A stretch of 64,000 nucleotides of DNA from Persea americana. Its lineage: Eukaryota > Streptophyta > Magnoliopsida > Laurales > Lauraceae. Positions 10,712 to 24,441 of the stretch are shown here, piece by piece; within the stretch, counting starts at the first letter, position 1, and each line of letters opens with the position of its first letter. The stretch spans positions 42,085,522 through 42,149,521 of the forward strand of contig CM056820.1 in assembly GCA_029852735.1 (NCBI GenBank), read 5' to 3'. The position numbers and the translations under genes are program-made. A model generated the notes under the pieces. That model searched no databases. It was not told the origin of the DNA and saw only the letters and a list, made by a program, of their open reading frames with translations.

Positions 10712-13700
10712 GGCGTGAAGAAATGGAAGCAATTGAGAGATCTTTTCTTTCCTTTCTGATCAAACAAAAACAAGCTGAAAAACATATACAGAGGAAAATA
10801 AGAAAAAGAAGGTTGGAAAGTCTTCCACGTACTCTATTAGTACTCTATTATGTCTGCTTCCGAACTACTTTTCCACCTCTGGCCTTCTTGATGTAACTCG
10901 TGCAATGCAGATTGATGTAACTTTCAAGGTCCAATTTTTATCTTTTTAATGGTTACATCAATAGTTAAAGTTCCCTTCAAATCCAGTATCTGTGCATGAA
11001 TTGAGTCAGGACTGATCCACTAGAGGCTTTAACAGAAATGCTGGGTTGAAACTTGAAACTTGAAAGAGTGGTATCTGCAGTGGGCCACCTATTAAAAACT
11101 CGAGCAGTTTAAAATAAATATTAATACGGGATAGTTCTAAATTTTACTTCAATAGGAATTAGTGTGATGTAAGACTGACCATTTGAGTTAAAATGTGACT
11201 AATGATCCTTTGATTAAGAATGTGATTAATTATATTTTAAGATTATGTTAATGTGATTGATTGACTAAAAATATGATTTATGATATTTTTAAGATTGTGT
11301 TAATCAAATATGTGGAGAAGTAATCCCAGGTACCAAAAAAATTATTTTACTATGATGATTGGTTACAAACATAACCATTATGGGATCATGTAAATAGTGT
11401 AAATGTGTAATGAGAGCGGTCTATCTTATATTTAAGAGAACTCAAATGATACCTTTAGACCCAACTAATATATCACATAGTGGTAGCTTAAGAGACCAGT
11501 GACCACTGGTTCCATTCAAACCCGGTTTTAAATGCCGGTCTGACTCTGATCTGAGTTCTTAAATACTCGTTTTAGACTGTCCAAATGGGTCCATTAAAAT
11601 AAAATAACAAGGTCAGGTGGGTTTTTTTTTTAGGAAGGTCAAATAGAGAAAACAAAATTGAGGGTGGTAAACTGATGGACTTATGTGATCCGAATCATAT
11701 GCCTGAGTAACATGACCTGGGCCTGGAATTGAGTCCAGTGGGCTTTTTGACCCCTGGATTGAGCCATCTCATCTGGGCGGGCACTCGACCTGCCCCATTA
11801 GACTGTTAAAACATCTGGGCTCAGGAATGACCAGTCGTAGCAATAGGGTTATTTCATAGAATCAAACCCGTATAGTCAAGTCCACGTAGCTTGCTGGGCT
11901 GTAACAATTAAGCTAATTCTGCTGATAGATTGGACTTTTAGGCCCAGGATTGCTTGTTAAGTGGGCCTCATTTCAGACCACAAGAGGCAGCATAATCCTG
12001 GAGATAAATATAAATTTTAACATATATAAATGAACCTGTTGGGCTAGCCATAGAGGCAGTTGGGCCACGACGTCCATGCCCGAGTCTAGCCTGTTTAGTA
12101 AGCAGGCCATACTTAAAACCCAGAGTGTGGCCCATGAGGCAGACACTTTAGCCAACCCCACTATAATCACCCTCTACCATGCCACACCCAAGTCAGATCT
12201 AGGGCAATTGCTATCCTCAACAAAAAGTGACATGGAGAAGGTGGAATGAAATGCCAATCATCCTTCAATAAAAAAACAATTTTGGAAATATTAGATAAAA
12301 TATTATACCTGTTAGATCACAATATTATTTTTTGAAAGTTATACCCAATACATCCATTATAATATGAACACTATGACTAAATACATCTTCCATGCCAGTA
12401 GATGCCTCCCGAGAACAAAGACAGTGGGAGATTTCAATGTTCAATTGATTTCCAACATTCATAATTAGGACCCCTTCATCATTGCAAATTTCTTTTTCAT
12501 TTTTATGGTGTCAACAATTGATTTAGGGTAAAAGAAAAGGTATTATGAATATTAGAATGATTTTTTCACTCTCAAAATAAAATTTGTGGATTAATCATTT
12601 ACTAAAATTTAAACTAATGAATGCTAGGAAATACTTGATCTTAGCTCCAAATAGAAGGTCAGTAGTATATAAATAAGAGTATCTTCTTAAACTATCAATT
12701 TAATGACCCTTACATGGGCCAAGGCTTCAATCGGTTTGGTGTGTTGAGACAGCCGGCCCAACTATATAACCCATAGAATCCACTACCATTGCAAGCCATC
12801 TATCCTCAAAATTTTCCAGATACTACAACACTCTTATCTTTTCCAGGAGGGATGGCAACAGGAAGGGTATGGTTTAACCCAACTTTGACCCGACTGACAT
12901 ACAACCCTTCCCCAACCCAACCCGACTCTGATGAGTTTAACTTTTTGTCACACCAATGATGCCAAACCCGATCCGATATATGTATGGGCCGGGTTTGATA
13001 TGGTCTAAATCTATGGGGGTCCTTGTAGGCCACTTTTGATCAGTGCAACCCTGTTGATAATCAGATCATTCCACGATCTAACATCATGCGTAATTTCCCA
13101 TGAATTGAACTTCACTCACAGTTGGATTGCATCTCAAAAGAAAAAATAAATCTATAACTAAGATGCCATTGGACTTAAGATTGTTAAATCGAGGGTTGGG
13201 ATGATATGTTGGACCTGATCTTTTTGGCTATGTCTACAAGGACACTTTTTCATTGCTCTCCTCCTATTTTTAGATATTAATCTAAGTGGGCTCCATGAGC
13301 TGAATTGCAAAAATATAGAGTCGGCTAATAGGAGGACATCATCATTATTAGGGTGCTGTGGCTATGCTTGTCAAGGGCTCTTAAAATCTGAACTCACCCT
13401 AAATACCATAATCCTACTACTATCAAACCCTCCCCTAGTAATAGTGAATCAGAATGGGTCATCTATTTTAACTCTATCTGTTGCTATCTATATTTTCCAA
13501 TCTTGACAACAAGATAATTGTCACATCGAGAACGGCTTCTTATCCGATTGGTAGGATGTGTTAGTTCTCACCTGGCTAATTGATATTGATCTTAGACATG
13601 CCACCTTTCTTTCACCCGAGGGCTCTTCACCTCACCTCAGGTCTTCTTCAATCACCGGAGGGCTTGATGTGGGTCCCCGCCCTCTTGGGGTGGGTTGGGT

Positions 13701-14488
13701 GGGTGGTTAAAATTCAAACAAAACAATGACTGTCACACTACACATCCCTGGAGTAGCCTAAAATGATTCGATTTCAAACATAGCTAGCAGGGAAGGATAA
13801 ATTAACAAATATAGGTAATTCGATCCCGTCTTTTGATGACTCAAGAGGATTGACCGAGCCCCGATGCACCTTTTCTGTTGGTAGGTTTGATCGCTGAGAG
13901 CATGGACTTGGAGTGATGGCCGACTGCTGGATCATGGTGGGACTTAGAGCTAACATGGGCTTTTGTCCACAGCGTCTCAGGAGGATCAAGTCCTCAAGTT
14001 TCTTCTCTCCACTTTTTGGGACTGTAAAATTGTTAGGTCTAGATGATGAGCCATTTCACTGGGCCCCACTATACTCACCAAATCTACAATTCCATTGGTT
14101 GGATAATTACAACAGCCATCCAGTTGAAAGGACATTCACTTTTTGAATATGGTGTGATTTTAAATGCTACTAAATACTAAATAAATGGCCATGACTGGCC
14201 AACATTATGATTCTAGGCCTATGGTCACTCTGTTCATTGCTGGTTTACAATAATGGAGGAAAAAAGGCCTAACATTGCACAGTAGAATCTTCCTTACAAT
14301 GTGATATTTTTTGGGTCATCCAAATCATAATACTTCCATTCATTTCCATATTCCATTATCCAAAGGAGCCCAAGATTTAGATGGGTTCTCCTTGATCTAA
14401 TTCATCTGGTGAACTTCCACTCTTGAATGGTTTGGATATTGACTCCTTCCCTCTCAATGTGGTGATGATCTTGAACAATTAGCAGAAC
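10712..14488. other. Intergenic DNA with degenerate MITE remnants
   Basis: No gene is seen. GGGCC-rich tracts with motifs such as 'gggcccaggattg' and 'cccgacctg' at about 11490-12180, and 'aacccaacccgactctg' at 12840-12990, look like decayed hAT-type MITEs. The stretch next to 10712 probably contains the promoter of the minus-strand gene, but no clear TATA box could be assigned. Confidence 0.4.
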
Positions 14489-15655
14489 TAGGGGTGTAAC
14501 GGTTCGGTTAACCGGTCATTTTGGGGAAACCGTGAACCGAGCCCTAACAGCAGTTTTTGTGTCTTAAAAACCGTAACCGTGTGTATAAAAACCGTGGAAA
14601 ATAGAACCGCAGTTAACCGCATTAGACGGTTCAGTTACGGTTAACCGTAGAAAAATCTAACAACCCTGTTTGGTAGAATGGAATGTTGCTGTTGCAATGG
14701 ATCTTGCACAGATAACTTGGAATTGCCTGGTTGCTGTTATCTTGAAGCTCAAATGGGTATATAGATGACCAGTGTTATGTGAAACAGTAGGGTTGTAAAG
14801 AGAACAATGAAAATAGAGGAGTCAAAGCAGCAACTTCACTCTATTATTTTTGTTTGAAATGTTCATGAATAGGACTCTTGATGTGGTCAAGGGTGTTACT
14901 GTACAGAAAACAGTGAATGCTTGTGTAGTCTTTGAAGTAGTTACTTGATGTGGAGATTTTCAAGCAAACAGAAGAAACCAACTTAATCCCGGTCCCCACT
15001 TGTTTTAGAATGGCATTTGCCCAACAACCAACTGAGAACAATGGAATTCACTCACAACAACCTGTGCAGCATCATATCCATTCTAGCATCTGCTGATACA
15101 TTCCATTTATATACATACAACAGGAACACAAATCCAACCAACATTCATAATTAAATCTCCACTTCCATTCGATGTGCAGCAATATAATCATTGCACCAAA
15201 TAAATGGGTTGCTGCGTGCGTTGTGGCGGTGAGAGAGATCTGGAGAGGAGAGATGGAGGGAGATGGGGGAGGGGAGATGGAGAGAGGCGGTGAGAGACAG
15301 AGGCCATGGGATGGTTCTCGTTGAGAGGGAGGGGGTGAGAGGCTTGAAAAATGCTAGGGTTTGGTTTTGCATCTCATCTCATGTATAAGGTAAGAAAATT
15401 TTCATTTACCCCCCTTATTTTTTTCTTTTATTTGTAAACAGTACGGTTAACCGCATACGGTTAATCGAACCGTATTTTACGGTTTGGTTCGTTTAATAAC
15501 CGTGAATTTTTATGGAAAACCGTAACCGAACCGAGCCGTGCGGTTTTTGGGTTTTATTAACCATAACCGTAACCGAACCGCGAACCACGGTTATTAACCG
15601 CGGTTCGGTTCGGTCCAAATTTACGGTTAGACGGTTTTTTTTTATAAGCAGCATA
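14489..15655. mobile_element. hAT-like MITE with AACCGGTT-rich arms, interrupted in the middle
   Basis: The left arm starts TAGGGGTGTAACGGTTCGG and is filled with 'ggttaaccg' and 'aaccgtaacc' motifs to about 14660. The right arm (15437-15650) has the same motifs in inverted orientation. The roughly 770 bases between the arms are unrelated and may be a nested insertion or the original core. The right terminus has lost the CACCCCTA end, so the boundary is approximate. Confidence 0.5.
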
Positions 15656-16608
15656 ACACCACAGCAGACGGGCCATTTTGCATTACAGGAACAGAAGTCT
15701 GACTACTGATTGCAATCATATTTCAGTCCTCTACTCCATCCTTGGCACAACACAATTGAGTGCTACACACTATTTATAATTATTACAATGATGACTATGG
15801 AAAAAAAGATAGCCTAGCCTCACGGGATCCAGCTATGGCACATTGGGAGAGGAAGTCTTAAGTGCCATACAGTTACCATCCACACCACTTATCAGGTGGG
15901 CCCTCCTGCGACAAGAAAGTAAACCATTTTCGTAGTAATGTCAACAGCGAAATGGGCGGGTGCACCCCCTTTTACCTGCCAAAGAATATAAAATTTCTTT
16001 TTGGCTGGTAGGATACTTGAACTCAACCTTAATGTCTTTTAATTAACCCTAAGTTGGACTATGGTCGAATAGTGATACTTTAATTTGAGGTCTCATCTCA
16101 GGATGGATCCGGAGCATATGTGTAAGACTAAGGTGCTAATGCCATTCAACTATGAGCGTGTTACAACCTGATGGTTGATGAACGCTTTTTTGGCATACCA
16201 TGAGCTCTTGTGAGGCTTAAAAACACATTTATATATAGATTAATTTGACTGTGGGCCTAATTTTCATTAAAATAAAATTTGGCCAAGTGCCACTGTAAGA
16301 GGGAAATTCAATGTGATTTTGTTTGTTTTGGATTTCAAAGTTGAGCCTCACTAATGGATTTATAAACTTGCGCGGGCGACCGAGATGAATGGCACTGGCA
16401 AAAAAGACCTTTGTATTCTTCTGTGTGTGGCGTGACTCTACAAGATGATTCCAATCTTCTTTAAATTTCACGTGTTCCTCTTGTCAGAGAAATGGATCTC
16501 GTATGCCCCCACCAATGCAGACAATTAGAATATCTAATGACATCTTTTCCTACTAATTTCTCATCATCATATTCTCTTGGAGGCAAGTAAAAGCTCCCTA
16601 GAAGGTAA

Positions 16609-16639
<31 letters not shown>

Positions 16640-16956
16640 CAGGACAGGTTTCCACATAAAAAAAAGCCATTGAAAGACTTGTGCCACACATGACTCACCC
16701 CACTCTGCAGATATACATTTTATTACTGTTGTAATTATTCTTATAACGGGCTTTTGCAATCCCCAGTTACAAAAATTGAAAAAAAAGAACAGAGAGAGGA
16801 ACAAACCATAGCACCCACTAATAAACATCACAAGACAAAGATCAACAAACAAATTACAGCACCCAACTTACTCCAAAGATTTCTTCAATAATAAATAGCT
16901 AGTCAAATACTACTCCCCATTTTCTCTTTCATCATCTTCACACAACTCTCTCAAAT
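15656..16956. other. Intergenic DNA and 3' flank of the E6-like gene
   Basis: No coding frame is recognisable. An A run followed by a CA repeat lies at about 16607-16640. The 3' untranslated region of the minus-strand gene should lie just left of 16957. Confidence 0.4.
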
Positions 16957-17613
16957 CTATGGCTCGAAATCGTCTTCTTCTGTCTCAAAGGTATTCTCAT
17001 TGTTACCATAGTAGCTTCCTCCATAGTTGTTATTGTATCTGTTATTCACTGAGTCGACCCGCTTCGACGGCTCATAGTAACCCCTGTAGTTGTTGTTGAC
17101 TTTCGTGGACCTATAACCCATGTAGTTGTCCCGCGTCGACGCGTAACGGTTCTGGTTCTTCTCGGCGTTGATATCGTAATAGTATCGGCCGTTTTCAAGG
17201 AACCTGGTGTCGCTCATGCCATAGGGTTTGTCTACGAGCTGGGTCTCGTAGGTCTTTCCTTGGGTGTACTCCTCGGTCGAGTACTTTGCAGGGAGGTCGC
17301 GAGCATTCTCATATTCTTGGTTTGTAGTGGTGGTGGAAGGCGAGTATTGGTTGTTGTTGTAGCTGTTTGCGTAGAGACCGTAGCCATTTTGGCTCTGTTG
17401 ATAGGTGGTGGTGGTGGTGGTGGTGGTGGGGTCTTCTTGTTTTGGGTTGGGGAGCTGCTGCTTATCTACGAGTGATTGGGGTTCGATGGGGATGGTGTCG
17501 TCGCGAGTGGCCTTATTGAAGAAGTGGCTCTCTCTGACTGCTCTGGCTTGGGTTTTGAGGGAGAAGAGGAGGAAGAGGAGGAAGACGAGGGAGTGAGTTT
17601 TGGAGATGGCCAT
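16957..17613 (-). CDS. Protein E6-like secreted protein
   Basis: A single-exon frame of 218 residues. Residues 1-24 are a signal peptide (MAIS, then a Leu/Phe-rich core ending TQARA). The mature part is hydrophilic, rich in Asn, Tyr and Thr, with a run of eight Thr near residue 65, the motifs NGYGLYANSYNNN, KPYGMSDTRFLENGRYYYD and YMGYRSTKVNN, and an acidic tail EEDDFEP. The block GMSDTRFLENGRYYYD is the hallmark I know from cotton fibre protein E6 and its homologues, and length and signal peptide also fit. E6-like proteins are thought to act in the cell wall or apoplast, with no known enzymatic activity. Start chosen as the ATG opening the signal peptide, 83 bases after a TATA box. The frame is intact. 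Confidence 0.9.
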   Translation of the reverse strand: MAISKTHSLVFLLFLLFSLKTQARAVRESHFFNKATRDDTIPIEPQSLVDKQQLPNPKQEDPTTTTTTTTYQQSQNGYGLYANSYNNNQYSPSTTTTNQEYENARDLPAKYSTEEYTQGKTYETQLVDKPYGMSDTRFLENGRYYYDINAEKNQNRYASTRDNYMGYRSTKVNNNYRGYYEPSKRVDSVNNRYNNNYGGSYYGNNENTFETEEDDFEP

Positions 17614-17695
17614 GGAGTTGGAGGTGGGAGAGAAGGATAGAGGAGAGGAGAGAGGTGAGGATGTGGTGTTGTGTAGAGGTTTAAGATGATGGTGT

Positions 17696-17703
17696 TATTT
17701 ATA
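17696..17703 (-). promoter_or_regulatory. TATA box of the E6-like gene
   Basis: TATAAATA on the minus strand, 83 bases before the ATG. Between them lies a CT- and CA-rich leader, as expected for a plant 5' untranslated region. Confidence 0.7.
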
Positions 17704-20700
17704 TTGGTGAGGGAGCTGAGACATCTCTCTTCTCTCTCTTGTTTTTTACTTAAATGAGGTGTGGAAGGAGACACTAGGAAAAACAGGTGATGATTGTGGT
17801 CCCAATTCCATGCATGAGAAGGAATATTTTACAGAAGTAATTCTAAATATAACCCACCTCTTAAAGTTGATTTTTGTGTTTTCTTACTTGACTCACCTTT
17901 AATCTTTTTTTAACTTTTTAGCTGGGAGAATATATAAGAATTCATGGTCAAATGAGATCAACTATAAATTATTAAAGAGGTAATAGATGAAGGTATAAAG
18001 TAACAATATAGATATGTAGATGGGACTTTGGCTTTTCTATAATTTTCATTATGTATCTTCATTTTTAACCACCCATAATATGAATTACTTTGTATAAAAT
18101 TCCTATGTATCCTATGCAAGAACGTCCCTTAAATGCACGTACGGGTTGTCCGAATTTTTGAATATTGGCCCATAATCAGCAATTTAGAAGCCGTTGATCT
18201 TATCAGTATCAGTTGGGTGGGGCCCACTGATGGAGCTGGTCATCTGAAAGAAGATTGCTGGTCACCTAACGACTGTTCCATCTCTGTACTCTTTTTAGGA
18301 AAGCTGTTATAGGAGGAACCATCCACATTCCACCATCATCAAATATCCTCAACTTTACGCTTTTTTTTTTTTTTTTTGGTTAGAAAACTTTACGCTGTGT
18401 TGATGGCCTAAAGAGGACGGCAAAGACGTCATTAATCTGTTAATACCAAGTAGCCTTGGTAAAAAAAGAACACAAATCAAGTGGTAACAAGTAAGAACAA
18501 TGGAAGAGCACCAACTCATCACAAACCAAGTATGCAAGAATAACAATCCAAACAGTTGAAACTTGGCATGCTGCTATGTATAGGGCATCTATCAAAAAAA
18601 TAAAATCAATTGGACAATCTTATCCATCAGACATATGGCCTGTTTTTTCTTCAAGTTTGAACCACCAATCTCATTTTCATTCCACATTTGATGGGTAATG
18701 AATTGGACTGACATGCCCCTTTAATTACGTTGGTTGTAGGGTTATTGCCCCCATCAAAGAGAGGGGCCATGATTTGGATGATCCAGATGGATTTAATTTA
18801 CACCATGTTTATGGAGGATGGATGGATGGCCTCATGCCATGAATACTTGAACTGTAAAATGTGCCGCTGATGACGGAGAGATTGTAGGGTATGCATGCGT
18901 GGTAAAGTAATGATATTTCTTGTATGTGCTTTGCATCATCCCAAATAATAAAAGGTCTCCTTGGAGAAAATGCATTAGCCGAAAGGCTCTTTTCAATACT
19001 GACAAGAAATAAAGTATCTCAGCACAGTGTGAAGGGAAAGAAGGCTGGTATGATAAAAAGTAGGAGAGCCTTGGGAGGAATTATAATCTATTATGCCACA
19101 TGGGCAAATATGACCCATTAGCCTCTTCTATAAAACAAGGTTTTGAGATTTAGCAATTTGTAAAAATTGAGTGTCAACTGTCTAATCTACAAGATTATTA
19201 AACAAAAGGTCGGCAAAAGTTTTATATTGACCGTCCATTTAATAAATTTTAAATCAAGCAACCAGATAGAAATTCATGGTAAAATGAGCTCTACCGAATG
19301 ATTATTAAAGAGGAATAATTTTTTTCTCATGAGCAGACTATATATTGCTATTATGTAAACTAACTCATGAGGCCCTCTTAGATATATGTCTATCAATGGA
19401 ATGTGTTTGAGTGGGCTTCATAAGAGCTGGATCACAGATGCAATCCACTTGTAGGAGAACATTCTCTAGGTTGATGAGTGAAGGATACGAGGTGAGGGGG
19501 AAAAGATATAAGGCGGAGATGTAGATGATTCTAGGTATTGAATTACTAGAGTGATGGTTGGGTGTTCTTTTATCTTCATTTCTTCATTCAATTTCCATTA
19601 AAAAAGAGATAATTTGATGGTCATTTTGGATATTTACCTTTAACAATTCAATTTTAACCACTTATAAAATACAGTCTTAAATCTTTAATTACATGAAATA
19701 AGGCCTATGAATTTGATTTATTTCAAATGGAGATATATATATATATATATATTGGTAAGACAAATGGGTATATTTGAGAACGACCTCTTACTAGTTCTCA
19801 CCTAACTATTTAAGATTTGAACCCTTGGCTCGCCCCCTTCCCTTACTCAAGGGCTCCTTCTCTTACGTGAATCTCTTACCTCATCCAAGATCTCCTTTCC
19901 TCATTTGAGGGCTATCTCATTGGTGTATGCCCCGACGTCCATGGCTGGTTACCACTAGAGAGAGAGAGAGAGAAAGGGTATATCTTAAAGCTCTTCTCCA
20001 TATTAATTGGCCAATAAATGCTCAAAACTTCTCCATGGGTGTCATCTTCATGCAGAAATACATATCCTTTACATAGAAAGGCAGAATCTACACACAGACC
20101 TTCTTTAGTAACCGTACATTAGCATTAACATTTTACATGCTATATTCGACAATGAAATTAAATAAAATCTGAGAAAGTGTGTGTGAGAGAGAGAGAGAGA
20201 GGGGCTCTAGTATAATTTATGATCCTTCTACCCCCTTCTACCTCTGTCCATGTAGTTTTCACTTCTATTTTTACCGTCTGATTGAATGGATGTGAAGCAT
20301 CGCTGCTGTATTTTTAACAAGCCCTTAGTCCTGCTTCTACTTTATGGCTTTAAAGAGATAATGGGTAAGCATGTGGACTATTTACTCCGAGGATGGGCCA
20401 CCTATTAAATTGCAATGAGCCAAGCATTGTACTATTATTCCTATATACTCACCCACACAAGTTAGTGGGCGAGATCAAGTGTAAGTTGTTCGAATCACCC
20501 ACCGCAGTTGTTACATTTTTATTGTGGGTTGACTAATCAAAGTTTGGTATGTCATTCAAGATTTTAAGTGATTTTAAAGTTTGGAGAAGTTTGAATAAGA
20601 TGAGAATGTAGCACAAGAATTTTTGGATGATATGGCGGACTTTAATTAATCTACTCAGGATAAAAGTGCAACAACTCTATAGATGATCCAAGTTTATCTC

Positions 20701-23700
20701 GAATAAGGTTGAGCCCCATTAATCAAGTTCTTGACATCTTGTAGGCTCAAATGTTAAAACATGAGTATATTTATTTTTCAGCTAAATATAATCAAATACT
20801 GATTTGGCAAATATTTTTCAGATTCTTGCCTAACCAAATTGTTTCTGTTGGTTAAATCTAAACTAATGCCGACCAAGCCCGCTTGTAACCGATGGTATGT
20901 ATGTATAATTGTAATAAATATCCACATTATTTTGAAAATACAGTGAGACTTGAAAAAAAAAAAAAAGATTTTTAATGAGGAATGACTCAATGCCACATGG
21001 TTGCAATACAATGCGACCCACTTTCGTAGGGCCTCTTTGAGGTCTCTTTATTTGAACAGTATTGATCCATCAGTGCAGGGATTTTTAATACTCTCATCTA
21101 CTTAATAAAGAGGAACAGTGGTGAGGATTAAATACACACTTCATTTTCTCTCCTCTCTCCTTTAGACATGCATTATAGAATATGGCATGCCAACTAACTC
21201 TTATTTCTTTCTTGGGTCTGTTGGATTAAGAGCATCTATGATAAGAATTCTTCTTTTTAGGATTTCCTTTTGTTCGAACATTTCAGAAAGGAGTTGGTGC
21301 TATGTCTTCTCAACATTTTAAATTCTTCTGTTCAGGTAGGAAAAATCAAATGCTTACCACTTCTAATGGTGTGGGTGGTATGATTACTATTTTGGTCTCC
21401 TACCCACCAATTTATAGAATTTCAGAAAACCAATTTGACAAATGAACCATTAGGTGAGATTGGGGGAAGCAACATTTAATTCACTTTTCCAGTTTAGTTG
21501 GAACAATTTCAAATGCCAACTATTTTTAGTGGTGTGAAAGGCATGATTAGTTTTTTTTTTTTTTCCTCTTACCAAGAAATTCTTTAAATTATAAAATTCC
21601 AAGAACTAGATGATAATGAAGCACTTGAAGAATCTGGAGAGCCAACAATTTTTTTTTATTGTTCTCTTAACCAAAAAAGATCTAGCTATGGATGAAAGCA
21701 CCCCTTTGAAAACAAAACTCCATAGAAGAGAATGTAAATAATTCATATCTGTCATTTTAATGTGAAGCAGACGAGTCCTCCTTCCATGCACACGGTAATT
21801 TAAGATAAGGTTTGGTGGAGTACTCAACCATGTGGCCCCCACTTCGATTAGTTGTACCTATGGCTTAACCATGCCATTGCAATTCATGAGGATGTCCTGT
21901 CCTTTAAATACAACACATAAATATGCTCGGAGTCATTTGATGCACCCATTCTATAATCCACACAAGTGGGTCCATTGCTTGGTTCGGTGATCGAGATCGT
22001 TAGGTAGGCATCATAGATAAGGGAGCCCCCGAAATAATGTTTCATTCTTTGTCACTTGCTTGCAGTAGAGAATCAAGAGGTTGTCAAGCGTAGATTTTCC
22101 TACATGATTTTAAAACTCGATTCGGCCTAATTGACTTGAACTTGGTGGGTCCGGATTGAGTCGAGTTGGATCCAAGCCTTCGTTTTAAAATTGATTTGAA
22201 TTGTGTTGAAGGTTCGAAACTACAGTATTACATTGGAGAATAGTTTGGTCCAGAGGATTGAGACACCCTCTTTGATATAAAAAAAATGATAAAATGAATT
22301 GGACTTCCTCCAAAGAAAAAAAAAAAGAAAAAGAATCGGACTCCCTTTGAAATTGACTGAGTCTTATTGGGACTCGGACGAGTAGTCAGCAGACTGAATC
22401 CACACCATTTTTTTTTAAACTCCTAAAAAGTGAGTCAACATGTGTGACCATCAATCAAAATGGAGTCTGCTTTTCAATGTCCTCTTAAAATGCTCTTTGG
22501 TTGGATTGTGGATTTGTGCCGTGATTAGCGGAGAGTGGTTACAACTAGCAACAGTCAATGACTGGAGGGACAGCAAGAGATTAAAAAAGAAGAAAAGAGG
22601 ATCTCTGTGTAGCTTTCTTTTCTCCTGCTGAGCGCGTTGGTCCATATTCTCTACTTTGTAATGAATATTGGATTGGATTCCCTTGTCCACAAGCTATGTT
22701 GACTGCGACAAGAGCTAACTGTATAGGGGTCACAACTCACCGAAGCCACCAACCCACAAGTAATTTCTTTACGTTCCATTCTGTCCTTTGTGCATCATGT
22801 ATGGGAGCCACTAGCACCAAAAAAAGAAAAGAAAAAAAGAGAGAGAACCCTCACTTTTTACGGTTATATTAGATGAATTGTACACCATGCTAGCCCTAAA
22901 CTAGCCTAATTTAAGCCTAAAGATGATCCTTGGAGTGTTTCATTCCTTCGCTATGCTCCGCTGCCACCGTAGTGCTCTGCTCGAGTGCTCCGCACCCCAT
23001 TCATGCATTCCAACTGTGGCCTTGCTGGTGCCACTTACCATTAGGCCATCCCGCAGCTCTCATGCAGTATGCATTTGCTCATTTACTCGTCGTGAAGATC
23101 ATATAATTCCCTGCCTACAATTTAATGAAGGTAGGGTCTGTCTGCACCAGAGGGCTCACAGATCGCCTAACATTATATTGAATGCTTCCGGAGTTCAGAA
23201 TAGGATGAAAGTTACTGTGACATCACAGCCGTCTACAAATACCAGATAAATAACCTAACCACTTTGACATGAGTACCTGACAAAGTAGCCTGACAACATT
23301 GACACGCATCTACTCTAAACTAAAGAGGTTACTGTCCCATCACAAGCGTCCCCCACCAGATGCGCTAGAGTTAGGAGGCCAAGACAAAGAGTGAGAAAAG
23401 TTATAGAAAATGACACTGGCGAAAACCATCCCCAGTTCGAATTTGCGTTACGAACACATTTCTTCACATGTTTTCTCCACATTTTTTCTCATAAAAACCA
23501 AGTTGTTTGGATAAGAAAAAATATATTAGATTGAACGGTTTTCTATGCTTATATGATGGCAAAAGGTGTAGAAAACTGTCTACAGTAGACGCTGTATCTG
23601 GCTGAATACTTAACTTTCCACTCAAACTCAATTTGGATAATTTCAGGGTTTTTTTTTGGGTTCATGATCCTATTGTTCATTCAGCTTTCTGCAAAATTTT

Positions 23701-24288
23701 AGCATTTAACTTACCTATTGGTCAGCTAATACAATCATTATAAAATTCCTTCTTAACCGGTGAAAAAATGCTGAGATATCAATTAAGGAATAACCATCAG
23801 TCCTAACTAAATGACATCTAACAATTCATTTACCAGTCATTGCACACCCCCATGGAACCAGATAAAAGAGAAGCTGGGCTATCAGATCTCTTCCTGCATT
23901 TATTCTCATCATAAATATAAATATTTTCATACTACAGTATTTATGCAATGATTCTTCAAATTACGCAGATGAATTAATAATTAGCTGGCACCTATACCAA
24001 AAGTGCAAAAAAAAAGAAAAAAAAGAAAAAAAAAAGGTTACAGTGATGTGGGCTTGGATGATGGATGGTGAGTGACACCAGCTCTGATGAAGAAACAGCA
24101 TGCTATAGCCTCTAGAAAGTAAGATGCATGACAGCAATCAATTGATTAGTGCGGTAAGCAAATTATTTTGAGTCTTTGACCCAGTGGGATTGGGACCTCC
24201 CTTAGTTTTGTGCATCTATTTGCGAGAAATGAGAATGTGATCCACTCTCTCTGCCCATATAAATTAATCCACTTGGCAGGTAACATGA
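17704..24288. other. Long intergenic region, no gene seen
   Basis: Its first few hundred bases should hold the E6-like upstream region. Simple repeats include a T run at 18361-18378, (TA)n near 19735-19752, (GA)n at 19962-19975 and 20187-20201, and A-rich (AAAAG)n near 24006-24037. Frames of up to 108 codons (for example + strand 22923-23249) match nothing I know. The last stretch next to 24288 is the 3' flank of the phosphorylase gene. Confidence 0.4.
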
Positions 24289-24441
24289 TTAAAATGGGCA
24301 TCTACACGGCTCGATTCCCCATGTCTTTTCAGCATACTCTCCAATTGTTCTATCGCTGCTGAATCTCCCAGATCCAGCGGTGCTGAGAATGCTCATTCGA
24401 GTCCACTTCTCTCTATCAACAAATGCCTTGTCAGCTTCGGC
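24289..24441 (-). CDS. Phosphorylase exon 22 and stop
   Basis: Residues 960-1009: AEADKAFVDREKWTRMSI, then RTIGEYAEKTWGIEPC and the end CRCPF. The block TIxEYAxxIW is the usual phosphorylase C-terminus. Confidence 0.93.
   Translation of the reverse strand, partial: AEADKAFVDREKWTRMSILSTAGSGRFSSDRTIGEYAEKTWGIEPCRCPF

Noticed and set aside
17260..17596. Plus-strand Val/Gly-rich frames opposite the E6-like gene
   Set aside because: They are antisense reading of the Thr repeat and signal peptide.
22923..23249. 108-codon plus-strand frame
   Set aside because: Cys/His/Ser-rich translation with no domain; no promoter or neighbouring exons found.
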